Positions 23,843 to 32,851 of a stretch of 64,000 nt of DNA are shown in pieces (the stretch's first letter is position 1; each line of letters opens with the position of its first letter). The stretch comes from Solibacillus sp. FSL R7-0668 (GTDB taxonomy: Bacteria > Bacillota > Bacilli > Bacillales_A > Planococcaceae): assembly GCF_038006205.1 (NCBI RefSeq), contig NZ_JBBOUU010000001.1, positions 436,001 to 500,000 on the forward strand. Reading direction: 5' to 3'. The notes beneath the pieces were generated by a model. The model did no database searches and was not told where the DNA came from. It saw only the letters and a program-made list of their open reading frames with translations. The position numbers and the translations under genes were made by a program.

Positions 23843-26035
23843 ATGGAACAAACAATTTGGCAGCAAGAACAGGCTCATTTAAAAGAAACGAGCGCGCTGT
23901 TAAAGCAACATATTGCAGACTTAGAAACGCAATTACAAAAACAAAAAGGCGAAATTGTCGAGGAACGCACGCAAGCCTCTGCTGAATTTAATGATGTGTC
24001 GGGTGAAAACGCTGTGCAATTTTCGCAAATGCTCCAAACGATGCAATTACGAGAGCGCGAATATTTGCAGCAAAGCGATCAGCTCGCAAAGGCGCAAATT
24101 TTATATAAAAGCCCTTATTTTGGGCGTATTTCTATTGGAAATGAACAGGGCGAGCAGGAGCATTTATATATTGGACTTTCCACATTCCGCGAGCAGCAAA
24201 CGGATGACGTCTTAATTTTTGACTGGCGTGCACCGATTTCGAGCCTTTTTTATGAAAATAAGGTCGGCCAGTCACGCTACCAAATTCCGAACGGCGAATA
24301 CATTGATGTACGAATCGAAGGGCGCCGTCAATACAAAATAAAGTACGATGAGCTATTGCAATTATTTGATGCCGATATTTATGTAGGTGACGAAGTGCTG
24401 CAGGGGCTATTAACCGATACGGCAAAGGAAAAGATGAAGTCCATTGTCGCAACGATTCAAAGTGAACAAAATCTCGTGATTCGTTCTTCTAATAAAGATA
24501 ATTTAATCGTACTTGGCCCACCAGGTAGTGGTAAAACCTCAGTAGCGATGCAGCGAATTGCTTTTCTACTATATGAATACCGCGAGTCGATGAATGCCCG
24601 CAGTATTTTACTGATTTCACCGTCTGACCTGTTTAACGATTATATTTCCAACGTTTTACCGGAGCTCGGTGAAGAAAATGTACAGCATACCACGTACTTT
24701 CATTTAGCAAAGGACGTAAAGCTAGCGCGCTATAAAATCGAAACGAATTACGAAAATATCGAACGTCTTTACACCGCAGGCCAAGCAGAGCGAGCAAGCT
24801 ATGCCTTTAAAGGCTCGCATCGCTATGTGAAGCAGCTTCTTCATTATATGGAATATGTAAAAAAAGCAGGGATGCCGTTTTACAACTTAAAAATGGGTGA
24901 GGAACTGTTCGCCTCTGCGAAAAAACTATCCGAGCTCTTTTACGAACGCTTTGGCGGCTTAGATATCGACTTTCGCCTAAAGAAAATTCGGACGCTGTTA
25001 CTTGAAAAAGTCGCGCAGCGTAAAGCAAAGGACCGCAAAGCCTATTTAAAGGAATTACAGGCAGTCACAACATACATCGGCACGGATAAAGAAATTGAGC
25101 AGCAAGTTAATGAACGCTTACAAAAGAAATACGGCAAGCTTGAAATGACGATTCAGCAGCTTGGCTTTGTCAATCTAAACAAAATGTATGTGCAATCGCT
25201 CGCGCATCAAAACAATGATCAATGGATAAAAGCTATTTCACAAGCGACAGCCGAAACATTAAAGCAGCGCATCATGCATTATGAAGATTTGGCACCGATG
25301 ATGTACCTGCAGGCCGTTATGAAAGGGTTGTACGCCGACAATACGATTAAGCATATCGTCATCGATGAAATTCAGGATTATTCGTATTTACAGCTACTTG
25401 CCATTAAAGCACTGCATCCAAAAGCCCATTACACCTTGCTTGGCGACAAAAATCAGCTCGTGCACCCACAAATGAAGGATTCGCTCGCAGATCCATTGGC
25501 GAAGCATTTTAAAGTGATCGAGCTCAACAAATCATACCGTTCTACCAATGAAATTACGGATTTCATGAGTGCGATTTTAAATAATACAACAACACTTTCC
25601 CTAGGTGTCATAGGGGACAAGCCGCAAATCATAGAAACAAAGGATTTGCTAGGGAGCATCAAAGAGCTAGCAGAAACCCAATATGAAGCCAATGATAGCT
25701 TTGTCATCCTATGTAAAAATAAAGCCACATGTGAGCGGCTGTACACTGATTTGAAGCCGCTAATCCCAGAGCTACAATTAATTACCGAAAAGCAAAAGGT
25801 TTATATGAAGGGCATCTTGATCATGCCGGGCTATATGGCAAAGGGCTTTGAGTTTACAACGGTTGTGTTAGCGGATGCTGATGCGTATGTTTACGCGGAA
25901 GACATGGATGCATATTTGCTGTATACAATTGCATCTCGCGCGACACGTCAACTATTTTTACTAACAGAAGGGCAGCTACCAAAAGCACTTGCCCATATTG
26001 ATGCGCAGTATTATCGGAAAGAAGTGAACATCTAG
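23843..26035 (+). CDS. helD: RNA polymerase recycling motor ATPase HelD
   Basis: 730 residues, the length of Firmicutes HelD, a UvrD-like ATPase that removes stalled RNA polymerase from DNA. It has the long N-terminal coiled coil (residues 1-85) that enters the secondary channel, Walker A GPPGSGKT (225-232), IDEIQDYSYLQL (Walker B) and LNKSYRST, and a C-terminal helicase half ending MPGYMAKGFEF and YTIASRAT. ATG at 23843 follows GGAGG. Monocistronic. Confidence 0.92.
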   Translation: MEQTIWQQEQAHLKETSALLKQHIADLETQLQKQKGEIVEERTQASAEFNDVSGENAVQFSQMLQTMQLREREYLQQSDQLAKAQILYKSPYFGRISIGNEQGEQEHLYIGLSTFREQQTDDVLIFDWRAPISSLFYENKVGQSRYQIPNGEYIDVRIEGRRQYKIKYDELLQLFDADIYVGDEVLQGLLTDTAKEKMKSIVATIQSEQNLVIRSSNKDNLIVLGPPGSGKTSVAMQRIAFLLYEYRESMNARSILLISPSDLFNDYISNVLPELGEENVQHTTYFHLAKDVKLARYKIETNYENIERLYTAGQAERASYAFKGSHRYVKQLLHYMEYVKKAGMPFYNLKMGEELFASAKKLSELFYERFGGLDIDFRLKKIRTLLLEKVAQRKAKDRKAYLKELQAVTTYIGTDKEIEQQVNERLQKKYGKLEMTIQQLGFVNLNKMYVQSLAHQNNDQWIKAISQATAETLKQRIMHYEDLAPMMYLQAVMKGLYADNTIKHIVIDEIQDYSYLQLLAIKALHPKAHYTLLGDKNQLVHPQMKDSLADPLAKHFKVIELNKSYRSTNEITDFMSAILNNTTTLSLGVIGDKPQIIETKDLLGSIKELAETQYEANDSFVILCKNKATCERLYTDLKPLIPELQLITEKQKVYMKGILIMPGYMAKGFEFTTVVLADADAYVYAEDMDAYLLYTIASRATRQLFLLTEGQLPKALAHIDAQYYRKEVNI

Positions 26036-26254
26036 GGGGATAAAGCGTCTAACATACAACAATCACTTTTTTAAGGGGGAAGGGGCGAATATTGCGATGA
26101 TTTTTTGCACATTCCCTGTAATCCCTAACGCATTCATGTCATAATTCTACTAACAGTCGCTTCGCATATGCTAAGTAGTGACATGTCTGTTGTAAAGTAA
26201 ACTAAAAAGTGATAAAATTTTGAAAATTAAAAATTAAAGGGAAGAGATTTTAAC

Positions 26255-27421
26255 ATGCAATATTCTGATAGTATTTTAAACACACCATCTTCATTCATCC
26301 GCAATATTTTAAAAGTAACCGATTCAGCGGATGTCATTTCATTTGCGGGCGGTTTACCGAATCCGATTTCATTTCCAATTGATGCGCTAAAGGCTTCTGT
26401 AAATCACGCAATCGATGAAAGTGGTGCAAAGCTGTTCCAATATTCAACGACACAAGGTTATTTACCGCTGCGTCAGTATATTGCAGAAAAATACAATAAA
26501 AAACAACCTGACTTAAATTTCACAGCTGATGATGTATTAATTACAACAGGCTCACAGCAAGCATTAGAGCTCATTTCTAAAGTGCTTTTAAACAAGGGAG
26601 ACGGCGTTGTCATTGAAGAGCCCGGCTATCTTGGGGCAATTCAGGCGTTCACATTGCGCGAGCCACAATTTTACGGCGTGACGTTAGAGCAGGATGGGAT
26701 TAATGTAGACGAATTAAAGAACGCATTAAAACAACCAAACGTCAAAATGGTGTATACCGTACCAAACTTCCAAAATCCAACGGGGCTTACGTATACAAAG
26801 GACCGTCGTGAAGAGGTTTACGAGGCCATTAAGGACGAAGATGTGATTTTCATCGAGGACGATCCCTACGGCGAGTTACGCTTCACTGGAGAGCATTTAC
26901 CATATATCGCAGCAGGCAAAACGACAAATAGCGTGGTGCTTGGTTCATTTTCAAAAACAGTAACACCGGGGATGCGTTTAGGCTTTATTTTAACGAAAAA
27001 CCATGAGCTACTAAACCATATCGAAACAGCGAAACAAGCATCTGATTTGCATACGAATATTTTTGCACAATATATTTTACACGACTATTTAACAAACAAT
27101 GCCTACGAGCAGCATGTCGAAAAAATAATCAAGCTTTATAAAGCACAGGCAGATGCCATGCTAGCGGCGATGGAAAAATACTTCCCAGCACATGTATCCT
27201 ACACAAAACCAGAGGGCGGCATGTTCATCTGGGTAACGATGAATAACGGCGCCAACGCACTCGACAAATTCCATGAAGCGATGGAGCAAAAGGTTGCCTT
27301 CGTACCGGGCAATCCATTCTACACTTCCAAAACAGACGTCAATACAATGCGTCTAAACTATACAAACGCCACACCTGAAACGATAGAAGAGGGTATTAAG
27401 CGTTTAGGGAAAATTTTATAA
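26255..27421 (+). CDS. PLP-dependent class I/II aminotransferase
   Basis: 388-residue fold-type I aminotransferase: substrate-site ISFAGGLPNPISFP at the N-terminus, ITTGSQQALELISK, NFQNPTGLTY, IEDDPYGELRF, and the PLP lysine in GSFSKTVTPGMRLG. The sequence pattern (AGGLP..., EDDPY) is that of LysN-like/MocR-related aminotransferases acting on aromatic or 2-aminoadipate substrates; there is no DNA-binding domain here. A promoter TTGTAA-17-TAAAAT lies just upstream. Specificity cannot be fixed from sequence. Confidence 0.85.
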   Translation: MQYSDSILNTPSSFIRNILKVTDSADVISFAGGLPNPISFPIDALKASVNHAIDESGAKLFQYSTTQGYLPLRQYIAEKYNKKQPDLNFTADDVLITTGSQQALELISKVLLNKGDGVVIEEPGYLGAIQAFTLREPQFYGVTLEQDGINVDELKNALKQPNVKMVYTVPNFQNPTGLTYTKDRREEVYEAIKDEDVIFIEDDPYGELRFTGEHLPYIAAGKTTNSVVLGSFSKTVTPGMRLGFILTKNHELLNHIETAKQASDLHTNIFAQYILHDYLTNNAYEQHVEKIIKLYKAQADAMLAAMEKYFPAHVSYTKPEGGMFIWVTMNNGANALDKFHEAMEQKVAFVPGNPFYTSKTDVNTMRLNYTNATPETIEEGIKRLGKIL

Positions 27422-27432
27422 ACGATCTACAC

Positions 27433-27476
27433 GAAAAGCCATTGTCTTGAATTTACGCAGGACAATGGCTTTTCAT
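27433..27476. terminator. Terminator after the aminotransferase gene
   Basis: Perfect 14-bp stem GAAAAGCCATTGTC (27433-27446) / GACAATGGCTTTTC (27461-27474). Confidence 0.8.
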
Positions 27477-27557
27477 GTTGTATAGAACTAATATTGGTGC
27501 AAAAACAATAGTATAATACGGTTAACAAAATTTTCAAGATAGAAGGAGTGTATCGGT

Positions 27558-28490
27558 GTGCAAATAAAAATTGATGAAGTGATAGAGTTAGGGGAAGTCC
27601 TTTTACCGCACTTTCTCTTGGATTTTGAACAAGCCATTACAACTATTTATACAGATGTAACAAGGCTCAATTTTTTAAAAAAGCAATTACTCAATAACAA
27701 ATCCATTTATGTACATACACAGCAATTGGGCTATTATGAAAGATTAACGGTTGAAGAAACATTTCGTTTTTACAATGATTTATACAATGGTAAGCAATCT
27801 ACTGCTCAGCTAATCACAGAATTTGGATTTGAACAGCAACGAAAAACACGCGTGAGTGAACTATCAATGACACAACGCCAAGTATTAAGCTTTATCCAGC
27901 CGTATTTAGATGAAAAAAAGCTGCTTGTGTTCATTGAACCCTTTCAAAATTTACAACAAAATGAGCGGAAAATCCTTATGCATATCCTGACGCAGCTTAA
28001 GCAAGTACATAGAAACATTTTAATACTATCGAATAACTTGGAGCATCTCATTAGTGTGGGCGATGAAATTTTTAGATTGGACGAAGATGGTCTCCATCCA
28101 TTAGACGTCAAGGAAGAACAGGCCGACACAGCCCCAATTGAAACAACTCAATTAAAAATTGAAAAAATACCGACCAAGAAAAATGACAAAATCATTTTAT
28201 TTAATCCTCCTGAAATTGATTATATTGAAAGTGTGGAAGGGGAAGTTTACATCTATGTCGCAGGAGAAGGCTATTTATGCGCATGGACACTAAATGAATT
28301 AGAAAAACGACTCATACACTTTGGCTTTTTTAGATGCCATCGTTCCTATATCGTCAATTTGCAAAAGGTACGTGAAATCATTTCGTGGACGCGCAACAGC
28401 TACAGCTTAGTGTTACAAGGCGCTGCCAAATCAGAAGTGCCACTTTCCCGAAATAAGCTATCTGAGCTAAAAGAAATTGTCGGAATTTAA
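27558..28490 (+). CDS. LytTR regulator fused to a degenerate ABC ATPase domain
   Basis: 310 residues. Residues 1-190 resemble a nucleotide-binding ABC domain without a Walker A loop: Q-loop-like YYERLTVEETFRFYNDLY, signature remnant VSELSMTQRQVL, Walker B remnant LLVFIEPFQNL. Residues about 200-310 are a LytTR DNA-binding domain (IDYIESVEGEVYIYV, FFRCHRSYIVNL, VPLSRNKLSELK). GTG start 9 nt after AAGGAG. It precedes a two-gene ABC exporter, which it presumably controls. The ATPase half can hardly bind ATP normally. Confidence 0.8.
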   Translation: MQIKIDEVIELGEVLLPHFLLDFEQAITTIYTDVTRLNFLKKQLLNNKSIYVHTQQLGYYERLTVEETFRFYNDLYNGKQSTAQLITEFGFEQQRKTRVSELSMTQRQVLSFIQPYLDEKKLLVFIEPFQNLQQNERKILMHILTQLKQVHRNILILSNNLEHLISVGDEIFRLDEDGLHPLDVKEEQADTAPIETTQLKIEKIPTKKNDKIILFNPPEIDYIESVEGEVYIYVAGEGYLCAWTLNELEKRLIHFGFFRCHRSYIVNLQKVREIISWTRNSYSLVLQGAAKSEVPLSRNKLSELKEIVGI

Positions 28491-28636
28491 CGTATTTCCC
28501 GGGAAATTTGCTGCACCATTCATCGCCATATAACACCAAATAGCAACAATTCGCTACAACTCACATGCAAAATAATGCAGGTGCTGACAAAGTCCTTTAA
28601 ATTGAAGGTAACAACTGAATTAAAGGAGGCACCAAT

Positions 28637-29485
28637 ATGACAATGATTATTGATGTGCAAAACATGCGAATGAAGTTTGGAAACGAGGTAGCATTGAAGA
28701 ATGTTTCGTTTTCCATTAAAAAAGGAGAGATCTTTGGCTTTTTAGGCCCAAGTGGTTCGGGTAAGACAACGACGATTAAAATACTAACAGCGCAATTAAC
28801 GCAGTCAAGCGGGCATGCCTTTGTGTTCGGGCAACCGGCTAGGGAAATGCATCAGCCTCAGCATAAAGCTAAAATGGGCTTATTATCGGATAATAGCGGG
28901 CTATATCAGCGCTTAACGGTGGAAGAAAATTTATTATTATATAGTAATTTGTATGATGTTCCAAAGAGCGCTGTTGAAGAAGCATTACAATTTGTGAATT
29001 TGCAAGATCAACGGAAGAAGAAGGTGAGCCAGCTTTCAAAAGGAATGCTGCAGCGTGTCCTATTAGCGCGAACAATTATGCATAAGCCTCAGCTTCTATT
29101 TTTAGATGAGCCAACGTCTGCGCTCGATCCTGTGAATGCGCAGCATATTTACAAAGGTTTACGAAAATTAAATGAATTAGGCACGACGATTTTTTTGACA
29201 ACGCATAATATGGCGGAAGCAGAGCTACTTTGTGATCGCGTTGCCTTCTTATACAAGGGTGAAATTCGTGAATTGGATACGCCTGCTGCCTTAAAGAAAA
29301 AGTACAGTGACCATTCATTTACGATTGAATTACATGGTGGTGAGCAGCATACTGTCCGAAACGGCGAAGAAGATGCCGTAAACGTAATGAACTGGATGAA
29401 AAATGAACAAATCGCACGTATGGATTCAAATGAACCGTCACTAGGCGATATTTTCGTAAAATTAACAGGGAGTGATTTACTATGA
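28637..29485 (+). CDS. ABC transporter ATP-binding protein (exporter)
   Basis: 282-residue ABC ATPase with Walker A GPSGSGKTT, signature LSKGMLQRV, Walker B LLFLDEPTSALDP and switch His in LTTHNM. The arrangement matches ATPases of ABC-2 exporters (antibiotic, bacteriocin or lipid export). GGAGG precedes the ATG; the stop overlaps the permease start (ATGA), so the two are co-translated. Its first half resembles the decayed domain of the upstream LytTR fusion, suggesting common origin. Confidence 0.9.
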   Translation: MTMIIDVQNMRMKFGNEVALKNVSFSIKKGEIFGFLGPSGSGKTTTIKILTAQLTQSSGHAFVFGQPAREMHQPQHKAKMGLLSDNSGLYQRLTVEENLLLYSNLYDVPKSAVEEALQFVNLQDQRKKKVSQLSKGMLQRVLLARTIMHKPQLLFLDEPTSALDPVNAQHIYKGLRKLNELGTTIFLTTHNMAEAELLCDRVAFLYKGEIRELDTPAALKKKYSDHSFTIELHGGEQHTVRNGEEDAVNVMNWMKNEQIARMDSNEPSLGDIFVKLTGSDLL

Positions 29486-30192
29486 ACATATCATTAAAAC
29501 GTATTCAAGCCATTTTCATGAAGGATTATAAGGAATTTTCTCGGAATTATGCCGTATCCATGATGATTTTTTTACCGATTATTTTAGCCTTTATGTATCG
29601 CCAAACAGGTACAGAATCGATACAAAATTCCTTTTTACCACTTAATATGACCTTTTCAATGGTGACGGCGTATGTGCAGGCATGTTTAATAGCAGAAGAA
29701 AAAGAGCGCAATACATTACGCAGCTTGATGATGTCACCTGCATCAATTGGTGATATTTTATTAGGCAAGAGCTTGTTTGTCTTCATTATGACGGGGGTTA
29801 TTTTGGCGATATGTGCGAATATTGTCGGCTATACACCGAATCAAATCGCGGTCATCATGCTTGCTTTAGCGATTTCTACTGTATTCTATGTAGCGCTAGG
29901 AACGATTTGTGGCTTGTTTACAAAGTCTGTCATGGAAGCATCATTAGCTGTATTACCAGTCGTGCTGATCTTTTCATTTGGTCCGATGGCGCTGTTCTTA
30001 AACGAAACGCACATCATTTATAAAATAGGACAATGGTTACCGAGTACACAGCTTGTCATTTTAGCAGAGCAGTCACAGCAGGGCGCTTCATTCGGTGGAA
30101 TAGCCGAGCCACTCGTCATTATTTTACTTTGGACAATTATCGCAGTTGCTGCTGCCGTCATCTTATTTAAAAAACGAACAAAAGACGAATAG
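29482..30192 (+). CDS. ABC-2 type permease subunit
   Basis: 236-residue membrane protein with six hydrophobic segments and the ABC-2 features EEKERNTLRSLMMSPASIGDIL (coupling region) and late LPSTQLVILAEQ. It partners the ATPase overlapping it by 4 nt. Cargo unknown; exporters of this size with LytTR control are often peptide or drug related. Confidence 0.88.
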   Translation: MNISLKRIQAIFMKDYKEFSRNYAVSMMIFLPIILAFMYRQTGTESIQNSFLPLNMTFSMVTAYVQACLIAEEKERNTLRSLMMSPASIGDILLGKSLFVFIMTGVILAICANIVGYTPNQIAVIMLALAISTVFYVALGTICGLFTKSVMEASLAVLPVVLIFSFGPMALFLNETHIIYKIGQWLPSTQLVILAEQSQQGASFGGIAEPLVIILLWTIIAVAAAVILFKKRTKDE

Positions 30193-30216
30193 CCTTCCTA
30201 TATGGAGGGCTTTTTT
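30192..30216 (+). terminator. Terminator of the ABC exporter operon
   Basis: GCCTTCC (30192-30198) / GGAGGGC (30204-30210), then T6; one G-T pair. Confidence 0.8.
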
Positions 30217-30221
30217 ACATA

Positions 30222-30257
30222 AGAAAAGAAGCACACTCGATGAGGAGTGTGCTTCTT
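30222..30257 (-). terminator. Terminator of the cold-shock gene
   Basis: Perfect 13-bp stem AAGAAGCACACTC / GAGTGTGCTTCTT (30226-30238 with 30245-30257), followed on the minus strand by TTCTT. Confidence 0.85.
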
Positions 30258-30289
30258 GCAACTAACTATATGAACTTAATTCGTTAAAA

Positions 30290-30490
30290 TTAAAGTTTTG
30301 TTACGTTAGTAGCTTGTGGTCCGCGGTTACCTTCTTCAACTTCGAACTCAACTTTTTGACCTTCGTCTAAAGTTTTGAATCCTTCACCTTGGATAGCTGA
30401 GAAGTGTACGAATACGTCATTGCCGCCTTCAACTTCGATGAAACCGAAACCTTTTTCTGAGTTAAACCATTTTACTGTACCTTGTTGCAT
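30290..30490 (-). CDS. Cold shock protein (CspA/CspB family)
   Basis: 66-residue single cold-shock domain, full length: [18 protein letters not shown] with RNP1 (KGFGFIEV) and [10 protein letters not shown] with RNP2 (VFVHF). These RNA chaperones bind single-stranded RNA. GGAGG precedes the ATG. A canonical promoter sits about 130 bp upstream, leaving a long leader with a hairpin, usual for cold-induced csp genes. Confidence 0.95.
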   Translation of the reverse strand: MQQGTVKWFNSEKGFGFIEVEGGNDVFVHFSAIQGEGFKTLDEGQKVEFEVEEGNRGPQATNVTKL

Positions 30491-30541
30491 GAGAGAAAAC
30501 CTCCAAAAAATAAATTGTTAAATTGCTAAATGTATAGAAAA

Positions 30542-30595
30542 AATTCACACATTAAAAAAGGGAGCGTAGACGTTCACTTTTTTAATATGTGAATT
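30542..30595 (-). promoter_or_regulatory. Terminator-like hairpin in the csp leader
   Basis: On the transcript AATTCACATATTAAAAAAG pairs with CTTTTTTAATGTGTGAATT (19 positions, one wobble) and is followed by T6 (30541-30536). It may act as a temperature-dependent attenuator or leader structure. Confidence 0.65.
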
Positions 30596-30628
30596 AATCG
30601 TTAACAGCTGAGCAATTTAATTATCTTT

Positions 30629-30657
30629 ATTATATAACAACTTTATCCAACTGTCTA
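30629..30657 (-). promoter_or_regulatory. csp promoter
   Basis: Minus strand: TAGACA (30657-30652), 17 bp, TATAAT (30634-30629). Start point near 30622 gives a leader of about 130 nt. Confidence 0.75.
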
Positions 30658-30986
30658 CAAAATTTTAATGAAAAAGCGAGAAAAATTTTGATTATTCGTA
30701 TAAATGAAGGAAATAAAGGATTTAAACGAGCATTATAATTTTTATTGTACCACGGAATTTTTTAATTATAACATTAAATTTTTACCATTTATTTCTACGC
30801 ATTTTTGCTGAGCAAGCGGAAAAATTACTTGATAACTCCCTTATTTACGAAAATTATACTGTTTTATAGGCATTTAAATGTAAAAGGGATTAACGAATAA
30901 ATCAAAATATCTGATGACTTTTTACCTAATACATGTATATAATCGTGCATGGACAGTAAAAATTCTGAAAAATGGAGTGGTACGAG
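30658..30986. other. AT-rich intergenic region
   Basis: About 330 bp between divergent csp and chemoreceptor genes; no gene or clear hairpin seen. Confidence 0.5.
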
Positions 30987-32669
30987 ATGAAATTATCAAT
31001 TTCAAAAAAATTACGGCTATCGTTTTCGATTTCAATTGTACTGATTCTTTTTATTAATGGTATAGGAACTTTGGCTTTAAGTACTGTTAATAGTAAGTAT
31101 GAAAACATTTTAGATCGTGATATGCAACGTATAATATATGCAAAGGATTTAGAAATTGCTCAAAAGGATTTATCAACAAAATTAACAGAATACATAGTGC
31201 TTAATAAAGCAACAGCAAAATCAGGTATAGCGAGTGAAATCGAAAAACAAGAAAAGGCTGTAGCGGGGTTACTGGAATTAAATGAGGATAAAGCTTCAGC
31301 AGAACTCCTAAAGCAGCTACAAGAAAAACAAAGCTTGTTAGATGAAGCGAATGCTACATTGATGGATTTAAAAGCGAAACGTCTAAACACCTCGACTGCA
31401 CAGCTTACTTCGATGGGCATCAATTCAGAGGTGATGACGCTTATTGGTGAAATTGTCGATGTTCAACAACAAAATATAGAAAATACGCGTGCAGATATTG
31501 AACGATACCAACGCTTAGCTTTAATAACAATGAATTTATTAACGGGCGTTGCTTTTATACTTGCAATAGCGGTTTCGGCCTATATGAGCCGTCATATTTC
31601 AAAACCCGTCAACAAAGTTACAAAGGCACTGGAGGAAATCGCGCAAGGAAATTTAACAATGGCGCCATTACAAATTCAGAACAAAGATGAAATCGGACAA
31701 ATGGGCAATAGCTTTAACAAAATGCTAGAGGATTTACGCAGCATTGTTTCAAGTGTCAATGATTCATCCATACAAGTGGCTGCCAATGCACAGGAGCTGT
31801 CTGCAAGCTCACAGGAAAGCCTCGCATCTTCACAAATGGTTGCAAAATCAGCAGAAACTCAATTAGCAACAAGCACAGACCAAGCGCGTTTGATGGAAAC
31901 ATCGCTTGTTTCAATGGAAGAGTTGCGCACAAGTATCAATCAAATTGCAGATGACAATGAACAAATGCTTCAAGTGACAGGAAATGTGAAAGAACTCATT
32001 GATCAGGGCTCGATGTCCATTCAAAATGTTGTCAATCAAATGGAGACGATCCATGAAACCTTTGTGAACACAACAACGATGATGCGTGAAATGGAGCAAC
32101 ATTCCGATCGCATTCATAATATTACGAACCTGATTACCGATATTGCCGACCAAACCAATTTACTCGCATTAAATGCGGCAATTGAAGCGGCGCGAGCAGG
32201 AGAGCATGGGCAAGGCTTTGCGGTTGTCGCCGATGAGGTACGAAAATTAGCAGAGCAATCCAAAAATTCTGCGACCCAAATTGAAGGCATGGTTCAGCAA
32301 ATTCAACAAACGTCAAATGAAGCAACGAGAGTGATTGTTGCAGGCGGTGCTAAAGTGGATGAAGGAATGGAAAAAACCTCTGAATCGATGCGTATTTTCC
32401 AAAGCATTGAAACGGGCTCAGTAGAAGTAGTGTATCGTGTAGAATCTGTTTCCGCGGCAGTTGAGGAAATTCAAGCAATGACGGCCTCTGTTTCAGACGG
32501 CACAAAACGTGTGCAGCAGCTAGCGATGCAAACGGCCAACACCGCAAGTGATACAAGCGCAGCGACAGAAGAACAGCTTGCGTCAAACGAAGAAATTTCG
32601 GCAAATGCGCAAGTCTTATCAGAATTAGCCGAACGCTTACAACTTGAAATCAATCATTTCAAACTATAA
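30987..32669 (+). CDS. Methyl-accepting chemotaxis protein (transmembrane)
   Basis: 560 residues. Membrane helix 1 at about 11-31, a four-helix-bundle ligand domain (about 32-175), membrane helix 2 at about 177-199, HAMP, then the signalling coiled coil with the conserved hairpin tip [37 protein letters not shown]. The ligand domain has no recognisable binding motif. ATG at 30987 follows GGAG by 9 nt (the frame opens 5 codons earlier). Confidence 0.92.
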   Translation: MKLSISKKLRLSFSISIVLILFINGIGTLALSTVNSKYENILDRDMQRIIYAKDLEIAQKDLSTKLTEYIVLNKATAKSGIASEIEKQEKAVAGLLELNEDKASAELLKQLQEKQSLLDEANATLMDLKAKRLNTSTAQLTSMGINSEVMTLIGEIVDVQQQNIENTRADIERYQRLALITMNLLTGVAFILAIAVSAYMSRHISKPVNKVTKALEEIAQGNLTMAPLQIQNKDEIGQMGNSFNKMLEDLRSIVSSVNDSSIQVAANAQELSASSQESLASSQMVAKSAETQLATSTDQARLMETSLVSMEELRTSINQIADDNEQMLQVTGNVKELIDQGSMSIQNVVNQMETIHETFVNTTTMMREMEQHSDRIHNITNLITDIADQTNLLALNAAIEAARAGEHGQGFAVVADEVRKLAEQSKNSATQIEGMVQQIQQTSNEATRVIVAGGAKVDEGMEKTSESMRIFQSIETGSVEVVYRVESVSAAVEEIQAMTASVSDGTKRVQQLAMQTANTASDTSAATEEQLASNEEISANAQVLSELAERLQLEINHFKL

Positions 32670-32674
32670 AGAAC

Positions 32675-32709
32675 AAGCGCCATTAGCAACGAAATCGCTA
32701 ATGGCGCTT
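32675..32709 (+). terminator. Terminator of the chemoreceptor gene
   Basis: Perfect 13-bp stem AAGCGCCATTAGC / GCTAATGGCGCTT; T-run weak. Confidence 0.7.
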
Positions 32710-32851
32710 ATTAGTGGTTAGGAAAGGCTTATTTTTCAATAAAATCCACAGAAGAAAGGGCATTATTTCACGGGACTGGACGCAATCACACCGAGGCATA
32801 ATTGATGTATGTTATAGTAAAAACAACGATTGATTGAAAGGGTGTAACACA

